NCBI GenBank assembly: GCA_001592805.2
Contig: CP051140.1
Span: forward strand, 2,605,501-2,669,500
DNA: 64,000 nt
Reading direction: 5' to 3'
Origin: Peltaster fructicola
Taxonomy: Eukaryota; Ascomycota; Dothideomycetes
Shown here: piece after piece, positions 20,799 to 31,768 of the stretch
How positions within the stretch are numbered: the stretch's first letter is position 1
Layout: each line of letters opens with the position of its first letter
Program-made: the position numbers and the translations under genes
The notes under the pieces: model-generated
Seen by the model: only the letters and a program-made list of their open reading frames with translations
The model's database searches: none
What the model was told of the DNA's origin: nothing

Positions 20799-21210
20799 AT
20801 CCAGCAATTCGTTCCTCCCAGCAGCAGAAAACGGAAAGCCAGTGACGACTTACGAAATGCTTGGACAGGGAAAGTAACGTTAGCACGCAGCAGATGATGT
20901 ACGTAGATCGTGTATAAGATAATTGCGAAATTTTTCAGCTCGTCTCAGCTGCCAAGAGCTGATGCTGTAGCTGCAGCCACATCTTGGCAGCTTCGATGTG
21001 TTTCTGGTCTGCGTGATGCTGATGCCCGCTGCGAGTCCACTCATCGACCACCCATTGGGTTCAACGGAGGAAGGTGATGTTGGTGACGGAGCTTCGCTGA
21101 CAAACCTGACCATGAGTCAATATGCTGTGCCATAGTGCTCAGATATATATACATTGGAGCGCTGCTTCACATCTAATCTGGACCTAACTAAGTACTTTGC
21201 ATACTGCACC
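20799..21210. other. intergenic spacer with RidA-like promoter
   Basis: This is the phosphoketolase 3' region followed by the promoter of the next plus-strand gene. Apart from the TATA-like run listed separately, nothing stands out. Confidence 0.5.
21144..21151 (+). promoter_or_regulatory. TATA-like box of the RidA-like gene
   Basis: The run TATATATA ends 59 bp upstream of the ATG at 21211, a workable distance for a fungal core promoter with a short leader. Position and sequence are seen; function is inference. Confidence 0.35.
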
Positions 21211-21713
21211 ATGTCTACTCTATCGTACCACAACTACCAAGGGTATGGTGAATGGGCCAAAGGGGCACTGCACTACAGCCAGGCTGTGCGGGTTGGCAAG
21301 GACATCATCGAGGCTTCTGGACAAGGTGAGCTTCATGGTCTCGAGAGCCGTCCAGACACATTCTGACATCTATGCCAGGAGGATGGGATCCAAACACAAA
21401 GGACCTAACGGGCACAATGGATATATCGACTGATCTCGCCACTCAGATTGAGCAAGCCTTCTCGAATGTCGACCTCGCATTGCGCACAGCTGGCGGTAAA
21501 GGATGGGAGCAGGTGTACAAAGTTCGCACCTACTATGTGTCCGAGCCTGGCACTGTGATCATCCCGGAAGAAGTGATGAAGTTGCTCACAGATGGCCTCA
21601 GGAAGTGGGCGCCAAATCATCAACCCATCTGGACGGCGTTGGGCGTCGCAGCACTTACCCTACCCAACATGAGGATCGAAATCGAGGTGAAAGCATATGA
21701 TCATCAGTCGTAA
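21211..21713 (+). CDS. RidA/YjgF/Endoribonuclease L-PSP family protein
   Basis: Exons 21211-21325 and 21379-21713, 149 residues. The 53-nt phase-1 intron runs from GTGAGC to CCAG. Family features: the opening with a Tyr/Gly-rich strand (SYHNYQGYGEWAKGALHYSQ), the ISTDLATQIEQAFSNVDLAL helix, the AGGKGWEQVYKVRTYYV strand and the ending PNMRIEIEVKAYD. Bacterial RidA deaminates reactive enamine/imine intermediates from PLP enzymes; many fungal members are distant relatives with unproven substrates. The canonical Arg that holds the substrate carboxylate falls in a position that looks changed here (LTLPNMRIEIE keeps an Arg, but the ACVE-type motif is lost), so activity should not be assumed. It lies between phosphoketolase and a divergent-end secreted gene with no obvious pathway link. 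Confidence 0.85.
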
Positions 21714-21754
21714 GGATCAGTCGATAGCTTCGTATCTCAGCACAAGCCTCATGC

Positions 21755-23320
21755 TTAGTCGTTCCAGTAGCTGCCTTGTCCTCTACTGCGCTCGAGACTC
21801 GATTTACACTGAGGAGATTCAAAGTCCTCAGCAGTTCCTCGTGGCCAAATGGGTAGGAAGCAGACCTCATTCACTTTACAGCCTCTGCATCGTTTCCATG
21901 TCGTCCAGCCAAGCCAGCCTTTGAGGTGTTTGAGCGTGCTGGTGATGTCTTCAAGACTATGCATTTGGCTGGCCCGACTCAGCTCTTGACATATGGTGTG
22001 ACTCACAGCCTGAATAGCAGCGCCTGCGATGGGTGTCGTGTGTTCGCGTAGGGATAATGTCCATGGGAAGAATTGAGCTGTGCATCGTTCAATCTCTTCA
22101 GAGTTGTCGCGGGCGCTGTAGTTGATGAAGGGACGGAGTGCGTGCTCAATCTCTTCCTTGGCCTGGCTCAAACTCCCCAACTGCCCGGATGTCAGATAGT
22201 CGATGGCATCGGCATATCTTGCGACGACCATGTCGGATATAGCTTGCCAGTTGAAGGCATCCTGGCCGACCGAAGATAGTACCATGTTGTCAATGGCATT
22301 CCTGGCTTCTTCGAGAGACGCTGTTCCATTCCTAGCTCTGGGTAGATCATTGTCGTCATAATATATAGCACCGGGATATGCGTAGAGGCTGACGAAACGA
22401 TCATATTGCAGGCTGACACGCTGGCCACCGATACCATCGTACCTCGCAGCCACTGCCTTGTAATAGTGCATCATATCATTGGACTTCTCAGGTGGTGGAG
22501 CGATGTTTGGATCGCCAGTGAGCATACGTGATCTTGTCTCTTGCGTTTGCTTGATGCTGACGATATCTAGATGGTCCTCGAAGGAGCAGAGAATGATCTC
22601 GAAACCGCCCTCCATGCGTAGAATGCCGTCAATGTTGCCTCTCCATTCTTTTCGTGCACGATTGCACAGTGCTTCTGCACGCTCATGCTCAAACATGGGA
22701 CCACTATGGCCTTTCCCATCATCGCCGCCCGAAGAAGGCAGTTGCTCACGAAGAATGACAACGTCCTGCATGTCTAGAGTTCCTTTTGTACTCTTGGCAG
22801 CAGATTGTCCATCGACGTATAGCAATCTCAATGAGTGCTTAGTGCGATATGTGTGCAGATAACCATGGCCAACCTCGTCGTTAACCATATGTAGAGATTG
22901 TTGTCCTCTGCCTGAGAAGTCCTGGTGATCTCGGGGATGTGCAGCACACGGTCTGCCAGGTATACACCAAATGTTGTCCGCGGTATCTGGCGTTTGTCGT
23001 CCGGGAGGCAGGCCTCTTCCTGGTGGTGGTCCTGGCCGGAGTGGGTTTGCGAAAAATAAAGCATACTCAGGCTCGAAAAGCTAACCATTCTGTGCCGTTA
23101 ATCCTGTTTTCGAGCTTGTGCCGTGGTAGAATTCTGTATCGGCGGGCACCGTTGCGATGAAGGCTGTCATGCCGTTGTGCAGCAACGACGAACCCCATTG
23201 TCTCATCGCGCTGTGGACAGCATTGAACAGATGATTCGCATGGCCTAGACCGTGGAGATCTGCTGCTTCTGCAAGGCAACGTTGAATGCCCAGCACGAGC
23301 AGCAGTATGTCAGCTCTCAT
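21755..23320 (-). CDS. secreted fungal protein of unknown function, frame anomaly near the N-terminus
   Basis: About 520 residues if read through. The ATG at 23320 opens a signal peptide (MRADILLLVLGIQRCLAEA). Then come a helix, TVPADTEFYHGT, EWLAF, EPEYALFFA, DTADNIWCIPGRPC and LRLLYVDGQSAAKS, followed by a long frame to the stop at 21755 with a Cys-rich end (RCRGCKVNEVC). I recognise the pattern 'YHG... EWLAF-EPEYA... LLYVDG' from uncharacterised secreted proteins of filamentous ascomycetes. Between about 23125 and 23085 the frame must change twice: the conserved EWLAF is in a different frame from both its left and right neighbours, and the straight frame meets a stop. A 69-nt intron with a poor GTGCCC donor would also restore frame but would remove EWLAF. 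Either recent damage or a sequence error is possible. Confidence 0.6.
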
Positions 23321-23362
23321 GATTGCAAGGAATGTGTTAGCATGTAACACATGGTACTTAGC

Positions 23363-23369
23363 CTTTATA
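23363..23369 (-). promoter_or_regulatory. TATA-like box of the secreted-protein gene
   Basis: Read on the minus strand this is TATAAAG, 43-49 bp upstream of the ATG at 23320. The match and distance fit a core promoter element; function is inference. Confidence 0.4.
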
Positions 23370-23593
23370 ATTTCGCTTGCGCGTAATGAACAGCAGTACG
23401 CAACGGCACAGACGAAAGCGTTACGCGTATCAGGAGATAGACCCAGTGTTGATTAGCGACACAGTCAGCCATGTGTATGACGATGTAGGACCAAAGAACG
23501 CGTGGTCATCACAGGAATTCATGCCAAGAACCAGTATGTCTAGCGACCGCGTGGCCGGTGCGCCGGTACCGGATGTCATCAGAGACAGGGCCT

Positions 23594-25659
23594 TTACCTG
23601 CCACATGCGGTAGAGATACCAACGACACGGATCCTGCCCTCGAGTTGAGGTGCTATGGCCCTTGTCCACCTTGCGCCGAATCCTTCACCAGGTTCCTCGA
23701 CAAGTTCAGGACGGCCGTGAAGACCTGCTACAGTCCACCACTTTCTGAAAGCTCTCCTTGCCAGTCCGACACGCCAATCTCGTTCCGACTGTTCTCGATG
23801 CAAGCCAGGTCGCGTCGGTTTCTTCACTTCATCTTCGGAATCGGAGAGATCGAATGAACCATCAGCATGCCACCGATGAGGGCCCTGGCGTCGCTGAAAC
23901 CTGGTTCGCGGAAGCGGTAGGTCATCCATATCATCTCTGATCGGATCGAGATCTATACCATTCTGCTTTGGCGACCTCACAGGGTGAGTTCCATGCAGAT
24001 CGTCCTGTATCACGCGCCAATGCCTGCTCATGCTCTTGCTCCAGTGCCGCCATTGACCGAGGACCTTTAGCGACATGAAGTATTGGCGTACTAGCATCGA
24101 AAGCATCAGACCGCTCTCCTCGGGGACGGTGACCCTAACTTTACCGCCATGCGAAGTGTCCATCAACATGTGGTAGCCATCTTTTCCGGCACACATGAAG
24201 TCTCGCGTAGCGAGTGTATATTCTTTGTCGAGCTCTACTGGCCGTCCAGCAACCTTGATATCCGTGCAGCGATCTCCAGCAGTACGCGATGGATCGAACG
24301 CGAAGCTGATGCCACTAACCTGAGGGAAGCGTCCATCCAGTGCTGGCCATTTGCTGACACCATTCTCGAGAGCCTCCACGAGCGCTCTGCCAGGAAGCTT
24401 GACGACGACACATGTGTCCTCGAAGGGCAGACAGTTCACAACATCCTTGACCTTGAGGATTCCAGGAGGATAGACTTGATCACCACGTATCGTACCACCA
24501 CAAACAATGCAGCAGTCCGCGTCATAGTGTAGACGCATAAGATCGCAGATGAAGTTACCGAGATTGCTTTCGGCCAGTCGCACCGTCGTAAATCGAGCAT
24601 CCAAAGGCGCTGCAATATAACCGACGGGCTTCTCTAACTTCTCTTCCAGTGCTTCTGTGATGGCTGTGATCATTGCGAGTGAGTTCGGATCTTGTGCTAT
24701 AGTACTCATTACATCGTGGCGGATGATATTGAAGTCCCAGTGCTGTCCATCTCGTCGTTTGGCCTCGATGTACGAGAACTGTTTGAAATCTGTACCACTC
24801 CGTAAGATGGGCGTGCCGTTGATTGTGGCATATTCGAAGGTATGGTCATGGCCACCAAGGATGATGTCGATCAGTCCAGGCTCAATCTCTTGTGCCAGTC
24901 GTTGATCGTTCGGCATGCGTTGATGAGCCAAGGCGATAATGATATCTGCTCCTTGCGCTCTGAGGATGGGTACAAGCTCTTTCGCAGCTAATGACGGCTG
25001 CACGAACTGTAGGTCAGGAGGTAAGGAGTAGATAGCATCCAGCCATTCCTGTTCTACCAGACCGATGAGCCCAACCTTGATGCCATTCGTAGATGTCACC
25101 ATCATCGTCCGCCTGCACTCCCCGAGAGTACTTTTTTCGCCAAGTGAAGGATCTAGGACATTCGAGCAGAGCCAAGGAAAGTTGCACAGTTTCGCCAAGT
25201 GCTTGAACTGCTCTACACCAAAGTCAAGATCATGGTTACCCAGACAAGCTACATGTGTTCCAAGATTGTTCAGCACGGGTACCATATGCTTGCCTATCCC
25301 AATCAGCATTGGGACACACATTGAGTAGAGAACTACCTTTTGTGATTGTGCTCTCTAGACTTGGGTTGAAAGCATCGCCACTGAAGAAGGTGAGCAATTC
25401 ACTCTGTCCAGCAAAGCGTGTGTCGTTGGCATAGAAGTTGCGCATAGTCTGAAAGCGTGGCACGCCTCCCACAGGCTCCTTTGATCCAGCTTCGACATGG
25501 TAGACATCATTGTAGTGGAAGATGCGTAGTTCGGGTGGGTGTGCTGTCTCAGCATCATAACATCGGATGACAGATGCTGCAATAGATCAGTGATTGCTAG
25601 TCAGCATGATCACACATCGTACCACCTACGTGAGCGAGATCTTGTCCAGCCGGCGTCAT
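23594..25659 (-). CDS. metallophosphoesterase, 5'-nucleotidase family
   Basis: Exons 25659-25623, 25576-25337 and 25293-23594, about 658 residues. The calcineurin-like phosphoesterase domain is clear: HYNDVYHVE (first metal site, about 34), FFSGDAFNPS, CLGNHDLDFG (about 109) and ILGGHDHTFEY. A C-terminal 5'-nucleotidase domain follows with ESNLGNFICDLMR, NCLPFEDTCVVVKLPG and AGKDGYHML. Family members hydrolyse nucleotides or related phosphoesters with two metal ions. There is no signal peptide in this model, so it is probably intracellular. The last 150 residues are basic and low-complexity, an extension beyond the family core. Intron 2 is certain from frame (GTAGTT...GGATAG). The first exon is tentative: it uses a GTACGA donor and gives a 12-residue start. 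Confidence 0.85.
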
Positions 25660-26315
25660 AATAATGAGCAAGACATACAGGTCTCAAGAAGAAGAAGAAG
25701 TGTGACGAAGAATACTCATGCCATTGGTGCAGATGTGTCTGGACGAGACCGATACAATGCACCACATCACGGTCTCGCTTACCGGAGGATCCGCAGTCCT
25801 TCTTGCGAGCGCAAATAAGGACGCAGCTGCAGAGCACTCTTCTGAGAGCAGTCTTTGTTTGTTGTTGCAGACACGTGCGTGCCTGCTGGGAGATAAGATC
25901 GAGGTGACGTAGATAGTCCACTCATGTCTGACATCCTGACGATCATTGCATTAGCCAATCTCTTCATGGTCATCCCTTGTCACCCTGCTCGATGAGATGC
26001 AGTACTCGATGGACGTGGAGCGGCCAGACAGTCACCCAGCTATGCTGCAGGCCGCTGTTGAAGGAGAACATATCAACCGAGGAAATCGAGTAACATCTCG
26101 TCCATCGGCTATTGCATATCGGCATTCACGCCACCAGCGATCGCCCACGACCCAATCAGCATCGACGCAATCAGTACGACCCTACAGAGGGGTTTCCGTC
26201 TGCGATCTGATGGCACATCTCACACCAGACATCCTCACAAACTGAGACTCAGTCTTATTCCTATCGAAGGGTCGATCGATCGCAAGTTTGAGTTGAAACC
26301 AAACTGATCGCAATA
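25660..26315. other. divergent promoter region
   Basis: About 650 bp between the phosphoesterase and aldolase genes. It contains a short GAA run (about 25687-25699) and a TCGATCGATCG palindromic run near 26272. No gene is supported. Confidence 0.5.
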
Positions 26316-27324
26316 ATGGCACCACACGCAGAAGATGTTCCTGTGGCGAGAGCGTCCAATGGTGAAGATGTCCCAGTCGGAGAGGCACCTCTTGAACCTG
26401 GTGTCAAGAAGAACATTGCACAAGGCAAGATGATCAGCTTCCCTGGGTAAGTTGCATCCGAGTCGAGCATGACATCGACGACAAGCTCTGAGGTTTGGTG
26501 CTTATACTTCCAGACCGCCAACATTCGAAGACAAACACGCGGAGAGGGACTATCTCAAAGGTCGACTGGCAGGTGCTTTCCGTATCTTTGCCAAGTATGG
26601 ATTCGATGAAGGTGTGGCTGGACATATCACCCTTCGTGATCCGGTGCAGCCAGATTGCTTCTGGGTCAATCCATTCGGTCGAGCATTTGGCCTCATGAAC
26701 AAGAGCGATCTCATACTGGTGGACCACAGCGGCAAGGTCATCGATGGTGGCTCGAACAGATTATTGAACACCGCGGCATACATGATCCACGCTGCTGTCC
26801 ACAGTGCACGACCAGACGTGCTTTGCGCTGCACACAGCCATTCTCTTCACGGCCGCACATTTTGCACACTCGGAAGGCCTCTGGATATCCTTACGCAAGA
26901 TGCGTGTGCTTTCTACGACGATCATGTCGTATATGATAGTTTCAATGGTATCGTGCTTGCTGAGAAGGAGGGCAAGGACATTGCGGCTTCTCTTGGCAAC
27001 AAGAAGGCTGCCCTGCTGCAGAACCATGGTCTCTTGACCGTCGGAAAGACAATTGAGGAGGTCAGTCCATTTGAAACTAGTGCTGATTCACTTACTAATA
27101 CCACGAAGGCAGTGTTCTGGTTCATCTCTCTTGACAAGTGCTGCTACAACCAGCTACTCGCCGAGGCGGCAGCAGGATCGAGAGGAGAGAAGCCCATCAA
27201 GATTGGTGATGAGGAGGCTGCGTACACGTACAAGACGGTAGGCTCACCGTTGGCTGGTTGGTTCAGCGCGCAGCCACTGTTCGATGTGCTCGACAAGGAG
27301 ACCAAGAAGGATTACCTTGAGTAG
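26316..27324 (+). CDS. class II aldolase/adducin domain protein
   Basis: Exons 26316-26446, 26514-27060 and 27109-27324, 297 residues. The first intron is standard (GTAAGT...TTCCAG). The second (27061-27108, 48 nt, GTCAGT...GAAG with an ACTAATA branch site) is a multiple of three with no stop, so it is easily missed; removing it joins VGKTIEE to AVFWFISLDKCC as expected for the family. Fold features: FAKYGFDEGVAGHITLRDP, NPFGRAFG, the metal site AAHSHSLHGRTF and LLQNHGLLTVG. Related enzymes cleave phosphorylated sugar acids or act as epimerases with zinc; most fungal members of this subgroup have no known substrate. It stands beside unrelated repair and phosphatase genes. Confidence 0.92.
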
Positions 27325-27431
27325 TGTCTGTGTTCATGCTCTCCAACTAGAAACGTGCTGTCGACGTCTTATGACATCGATGCCACCGTGGATTATCTGC
27401 TGTGTTTTCAAGTGAATGTGTAGCCGCGGCA

Positions 27432-27437
27432 AATAAA
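27432..27437 (+). terminator. possible polyadenylation signal of the aldolase gene
   Basis: AATAAA lies 107 nt after the aldolase stop codon, a normal distance for a fungal 3' end signal. Confidence 0.4.
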
Positions 27438-27610
27438 TGGTTGTAGCAATGTGTACATTACGGTAACACGTTAAGAATTGGCTGTGACTTCGTGGACCTA
27501 ACGTCAACAACAACTTTGTCTTCTCTCCTCCGAGTGCAAATCTCCTCACTCTCTACAGATCCTGCCTTGACAAGTGAGCTCGTATATGCACTCTCAAGCA
27601 TGACGATACC

Positions 27611-29402
27611 ATGCAAGCTCGCCCAGTGCCAGCGCGCAAGGATGGGCGGCTGATCATCCACTTCGTGAGCATCCCGCCTACGTCTTGAATTCAATCATTT
27701 ACAATATCAGGATTACGACTGCTTCTATGCATCTGTCTTCGAAGCCAAGAACCCAGGACTCAGGTCCTTGCCCTTTGCCGTCCAGCAAAAGCAGATTATC
27801 GTGACCTGCAACTATGAAGCTCGACGAAGAGGTCTATACAAGCTGATGCTTATCAAAGACGCCAGACGTGTCTGTCCAGAGGTCATCATCGAGCTAGGAG
27901 AGGATATCAGTCGCTTTCGAGATGCGAGCAAAGAGCTGTACAAGTTCATCGAGAGCTACACCTGGAATGGTCGGGTCGAGAAGCTTGGGTTCGACGAGGT
28001 ATGGATGGATGTCACGGATATGGTCGAATACAATCTGGAAGTCCTGAACAGGAATGACCTTGTAAACTCGTTCTTCCAGATGTCTCGAGACGATCCTGAG
28101 GAGGGCTTCCCTTTCGACGCTACATGTGTTGCTGGCCATACCTATCCGAACGACTATACTCCTCCCCATGGTGAGCTCGACGAATTGACATTGAGGTTGA
28201 GACTCGCCAGCCACCTCGCAATGCACATGCGGCACCAACTGGATGAGCTGAAAGGCTACACTTCAACAGTAGGCATATCAACATCTAAGCTCATCTCCAA
28301 GCTCGTCGGCAACCTCAATAAGCCAAACGGTCAAACAACTTTGATGCCACCGCTGCTGGACGGGGACGCCGCTACGAACAATGCAATACGATTCATGGAC
28401 GACCATGAGATTGGTAAAGTGCCCGGTATTGGCTTCAAGCTGAGCCAGCAATTGCGAGCACATGTGTTGAAACATGCACCTGACTTTGACAAAGGCCTCG
28501 TCTACGGTGGCACCCTCGAGCACGTCAAGGTCGCTGATGTACGCAATGATCCGGATGTCAACCCAGAGATGCTCGAGAAGCTGTTGACAGGTCCTGGCTC
28601 AGCTCATGGCATAGGTTACAAGATATGGAGCTTGCTTCATGGTGTTGACGATACTGAAGTCAGCCATATGCGACAGGTCCCGAGACAGATCAGTATTGAG
28701 GATAGCTACATTCGCCTTGACACTATGTCGGAGGTCACCAAAGAGCTCACAGCATTGGCGAACAGCTTGCTGACACGCATGCGAATCGATTTGCTTGGCC
28801 CTGGCGATGATGGCTTGGATGGTGATGACACATCTGATCCTGAGGCAGTCTCGACTCTGCCGAAGAAGTGGCTCGCACATCCTAAGACGCTTCGTTTGAC
28901 GACGAGACCAAGGCAGCCTCTGCAGGCAGATGGCACTCGACAACGCTCCTTCAAGAGAATCTCCCATTCTGCACCACTACCTACTTTTGTCTTTCGGCTG
29001 AGCGAGACTGTTGAGCTACATGCTGAGCAGCTTGTGCAAGGGACGTTACTAGGTATGTTTCGCAAACTGCATCCTGAGAAGAGCGGATGGAATCTCAGCC
29101 TCGTCAACCTTGCCGTCACCAATATGGCAGAGACTGCTGGTGACAGCAAGACTGCGAACGGGAGAGACATCGGCAACATGTTCAAGCGTCAGGACGATGT
29201 GTTGAAGGACTTTCGCATCACAGAACTCGATGACAGTTTTGCACAAGAAGTAAAGCCTGTCCTAGCAGAGGACAATTGGGACAGCGATGGTGGAGACGAC
29301 GAAGAGATGAAGAAGTCCTGTGACATTTGTGGTATGTATCTGCCTAGCTTCGCTGTAGCAGCTCATCGTCGTTTCCATACGATGGACAACGTTTCTGCTT
29401 GA
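27611..29402 (+). CDS. Y-family translesion DNA polymerase, Pol iota type
   Basis: Exons 27611-27664 and 27711-29402, 581 residues; the 46-nt intron (GTGAGC...ATCAG) sits inside the first catalytic motif. It copies past damaged bases in the nucleus. Seen: IIHFDYDCFYASVFE (metal-binding Asp 19 and 21), NYEARRRGLYKLM, KLGFDEVWMDVTD (catalytic Asp/Glu at about 113-114), a helix-hairpin-helix with GKVPGIGFKLSQQ, and a little-finger region ending near residue 480. The C-terminus has one C2H2 zinc motif (Cys555, Cys558, His570, His574), like the ubiquitin-binding UBZ of Y-family enzymes, preceded by an acidic stretch. The DYDCFYASVFEAKNP pattern matches proteins annotated as Pol iota in filamentous fungi rather than Rad30 (Pol eta). 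Budding yeast lacks this enzyme. Confidence 0.9.
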
Positions 29403-29415
29403 TTCTCCTTATTCA

Positions 29416-30120
29416 TCACATCCATTTCTTCACAGAGTTGCGCCATCCCTTATCCTTGTCACTTGTGCTGTGCTTGGTAGTGCTCAATCTACTCATCTCT
29501 ACCGAGAGGTGCAGTTCGCCATTCTGCTGCTCGAGCTCGGCGATGGTTGACTTATCCGGTTCCACCGACAAGACCAACTCGGCATTCTGCTGCTGGAGGT
29601 CTGCGATCGTTTCATTGGCACGTTGGAGATTGGCCTTGACACGGGTCATTGCATTCTTCTGATGCTGCATCGCAAGATCACGTCTCTGGACCTGATCGAA
29701 AAGTTGCTGTGGTGCATTTGCGTTACGGCTACGCTCTCGGCTCAGGTGTGTAGTTGTGTACAGCAGCTCTTTCCGAAGATCATTGATTTGCTTGTGCAGA
29801 TCGATGTATTGCTTGCGGTATACGTCGACCATCTTGTCGCTCATGGACGATTCATTCTGTGCTTTCACACGAGCTTCTTGGACGTCGGCAATGGTGTCGT
29901 CGAATTCTCTGCGTGCGGCCTCGAGCTCGTCCAACCAAGTCCACAGGTCCTCACGCTCTATGCGCATGTTGTGAATAACGTGCTATAACGCGTTAGCAAG
30001 CGTCGATGCTCAATTCAATAGGCTGACCAGCAAGGCGTCTCGCTCTGAGATGGCAGTAGCTGTACAGCCACTATCCAGGCGCTCAGCAAAGTTCGACATG
30101 TTCATTGGCGGTGACGACAT
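29416..30120 (-). CDS. coiled-coil protein, unknown function
   Basis: Exons 30120-30028 and 29982-29416, 219 residues; the intron is 45 nt (GTCAGC...GTTATAG, phase 0). After a 30-residue start almost the whole protein is predicted coiled coil: long runs of charged heptads (RREFDDTIADVQEARVKAQN, LHKQINDLRKELLYT) and a direct internal repeat, DLQQQNAELVLSVEPDKSTI followed by ELEQQNGELHLSVEMS. It converges on the Pol iota gene, with only 13 bp between stop codons. No family recognised; a structural or adaptor role would be a guess. Confidence 0.7.
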
Positions 30121-30261
30121 GTGTATTGCATGAAGCGAAGCCACAAGCCAAGCATTTATACCTTCCAAACGCGGCAACTCAGACCACCTTCACGCTCGCA
30201 TGCGACACTCTGCAACAATCAGGCTGTCCTTGACACAACCCTGAAATGCTCGATACAGTGT

Positions 30262-30285
30262 GAAGCAGTGAGAAGCAGTGAGAAG
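30262..30285. repeat. 10-bp tandem repeat, 2.4 copies
   Basis: The unit GAAGCAGTGA occurs at 30262-30271 and 30272-30281 and begins again at 30282. Confidence 0.8.
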
Positions 30286-30541
30286 AACTTAATATCAAGA
30301 TAACAAGGACATCACTGGAAACTCCCTGCTGCATCGACAAGCAATGTCAGAGAAGCACATAATCGCCATAACGACGTGGCTCTCATGTTGATGGCGTAGG
30401 ACTACAACCGTCGTAGCACGCTCAGAGGTGAGCCTTGATGCATTGAAAGACAGTGTCGAGGAAGCTTGATATCGACATAATGAGAATATCTCTGCCAATG
30501 TCTCTCGTGAAGCTATTGGCATTGCCGAAGGCTACCATCGG

Positions 30542-30613
30542 CAGTCTGGAAACGATGTTACCACGTTCAAGGATACACAGTCTGGAAACGTTGATACCAC
30601 GTTCGAGGATACA
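30542..30613. repeat. 36-bp tandem duplication
   Basis: Two head-to-tail copies, 30542-30577 and 30578-30613, each starting CAGTCTGGAAACG and ending GGATACA. They differ at three positions, so the duplication is fairly young. It lies about 500 bp upstream of the coiled-coil gene's ATG and beyond the 3' end of the bZIP gene. Confidence 0.9.
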
Positions 30614-30743
30614 CCCATGTTACAACCACCCTGGCTCTGTCGACGTGAAAGATCGTCCAACACAGCACATCTCCATATCATGGGAATACGATGAGACACG
30701 ATCACAGAACACATTGCCAAGAGGACATAAAGGCAACAAAAGA

Positions 30744-31368
30744 TCATGGCTTTGATTTAGACTCGCTCGCTAACTTCTTGAACAGATCTCTCTCGGTCTC
30801 TGCTTTCACAAGCTGTAATCGCAGCGCATCTCTTTCCTTGGTCATGGCAGCAAGAGCTTCACGAAGCTCGTCGGTTTCGTCAACCCTTCGCTTCCTGTAG
30901 CGACGAGCAGCTTCTGTGTTGCGATCCCGTTTCCTCTTGCGCTCTGGGTCGAGCGGTTGTGGTGGAGTAGAAGAGGTCTCAGGGCTGACAGCACTGGACA
31001 CGATCTGGCTGACACTTGCGTGAAGTGGCGGTGGTGTGTCGTCCGACGGATAAGCAGCCAGAGAAGGCGATGTGTTGGCTGAGCTAGCCTGAGCACTATC
31101 AAAAATGCTTGCTAGCTCGTCGATTTCGACTGCCGTCAGCTGTATATTGCCGATGTCCTGAGCGACAGCGGTGTTTGCACCGTCGCCCCAGATAGAGAGA
31201 TCGCCCAGAGGGGCTCCCATATCCTGGAAAGTTGGCACATGTTCGGTGTAGAGGTAACCATTGGCATTGAGCCAATTAGACGTATGGTGATTAGACTGAT
31301 GCGGCGGCAGAGTAGGAGATGGAGGTTTCCAGCCTCTTTGATGCGCATGTTGGAGTTGACGTGGACAT
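30744..31368 (-). CDS. bZIP transcription factor
   Basis: The C-terminal half is a clear basic-leucine zipper: basic region RNTEAARRYRKRR, then a zipper with heptad leucines (DELREALAAMTKERDALRLQ) running to within ten residues of the end. Pro/Ser/Thr-rich and acidic stretches before it (AVEIDELASIFDSAQ) look like an activation region. The basic region resembles Gcn4/CpcA-type fungal factors. The start is uncertain. The in-frame reading extends to 31553 but has no ATG before MGAPLGD. I propose exon 1 31368-31297 (MSTSTPTCASKRLE...) joined in phase 0 to exon 2 31223-30744, giving 183 residues; the donor GTCTAA is poor. The DNA-binding call is firm, the 5' model is not. Confidence 0.75.
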
Positions 31369-31768
31369 GGTTGCAGATGCACTTGGAGTGACGGACTGCT
31401 TAATGCCGGGATGGCTAGGAGTGAAGGACCGCTGCTCGGGGCGTAGAGACCCCGATAGAGGTCAAGGGAGTTTTGGAGTTGATTGTCTGAACAGGCGACT
31501 TGAGGACGCTTATGTATACGAACTCTGCTGCGGCTCAGCGGGGCGTCAATCAAAGGATGTCTACAGAAACGGTAAAGATGGTTGCAGTGCTGACAGACTC
31601 AGAATGAGTCACCTTTTAGTGTGAATGATCTGCGCGATAGCTTTAGAGTGAGCCTATCAATCGCCAGTATGCATAGGAATTGACTTTCCATCCGGCATAG
31701 GGATGACATTGCACAGCCCATTTTTATCTCAGCTTCCTGCTCGTATCGCTAGTCCCAACATACAGTGA
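31369..31768. other. upstream region of the bZIP gene
   Basis: Includes an open minus-strand frame without an ATG up to 31553 that may be real upstream coding sequence of the bZIP gene. The rest is the spacer to the aldo-keto reductase 3' end. Confidence 0.35.

Larger units (their letters stand above)
30121..30743. other. intergenic with small tandem repeats
   Basis: It holds the two tandem repeats listed separately (30262-30285 and 30542-30613). Otherwise there are only short random frames. Both flanking genes are on the minus strand. Confidence 0.5.
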
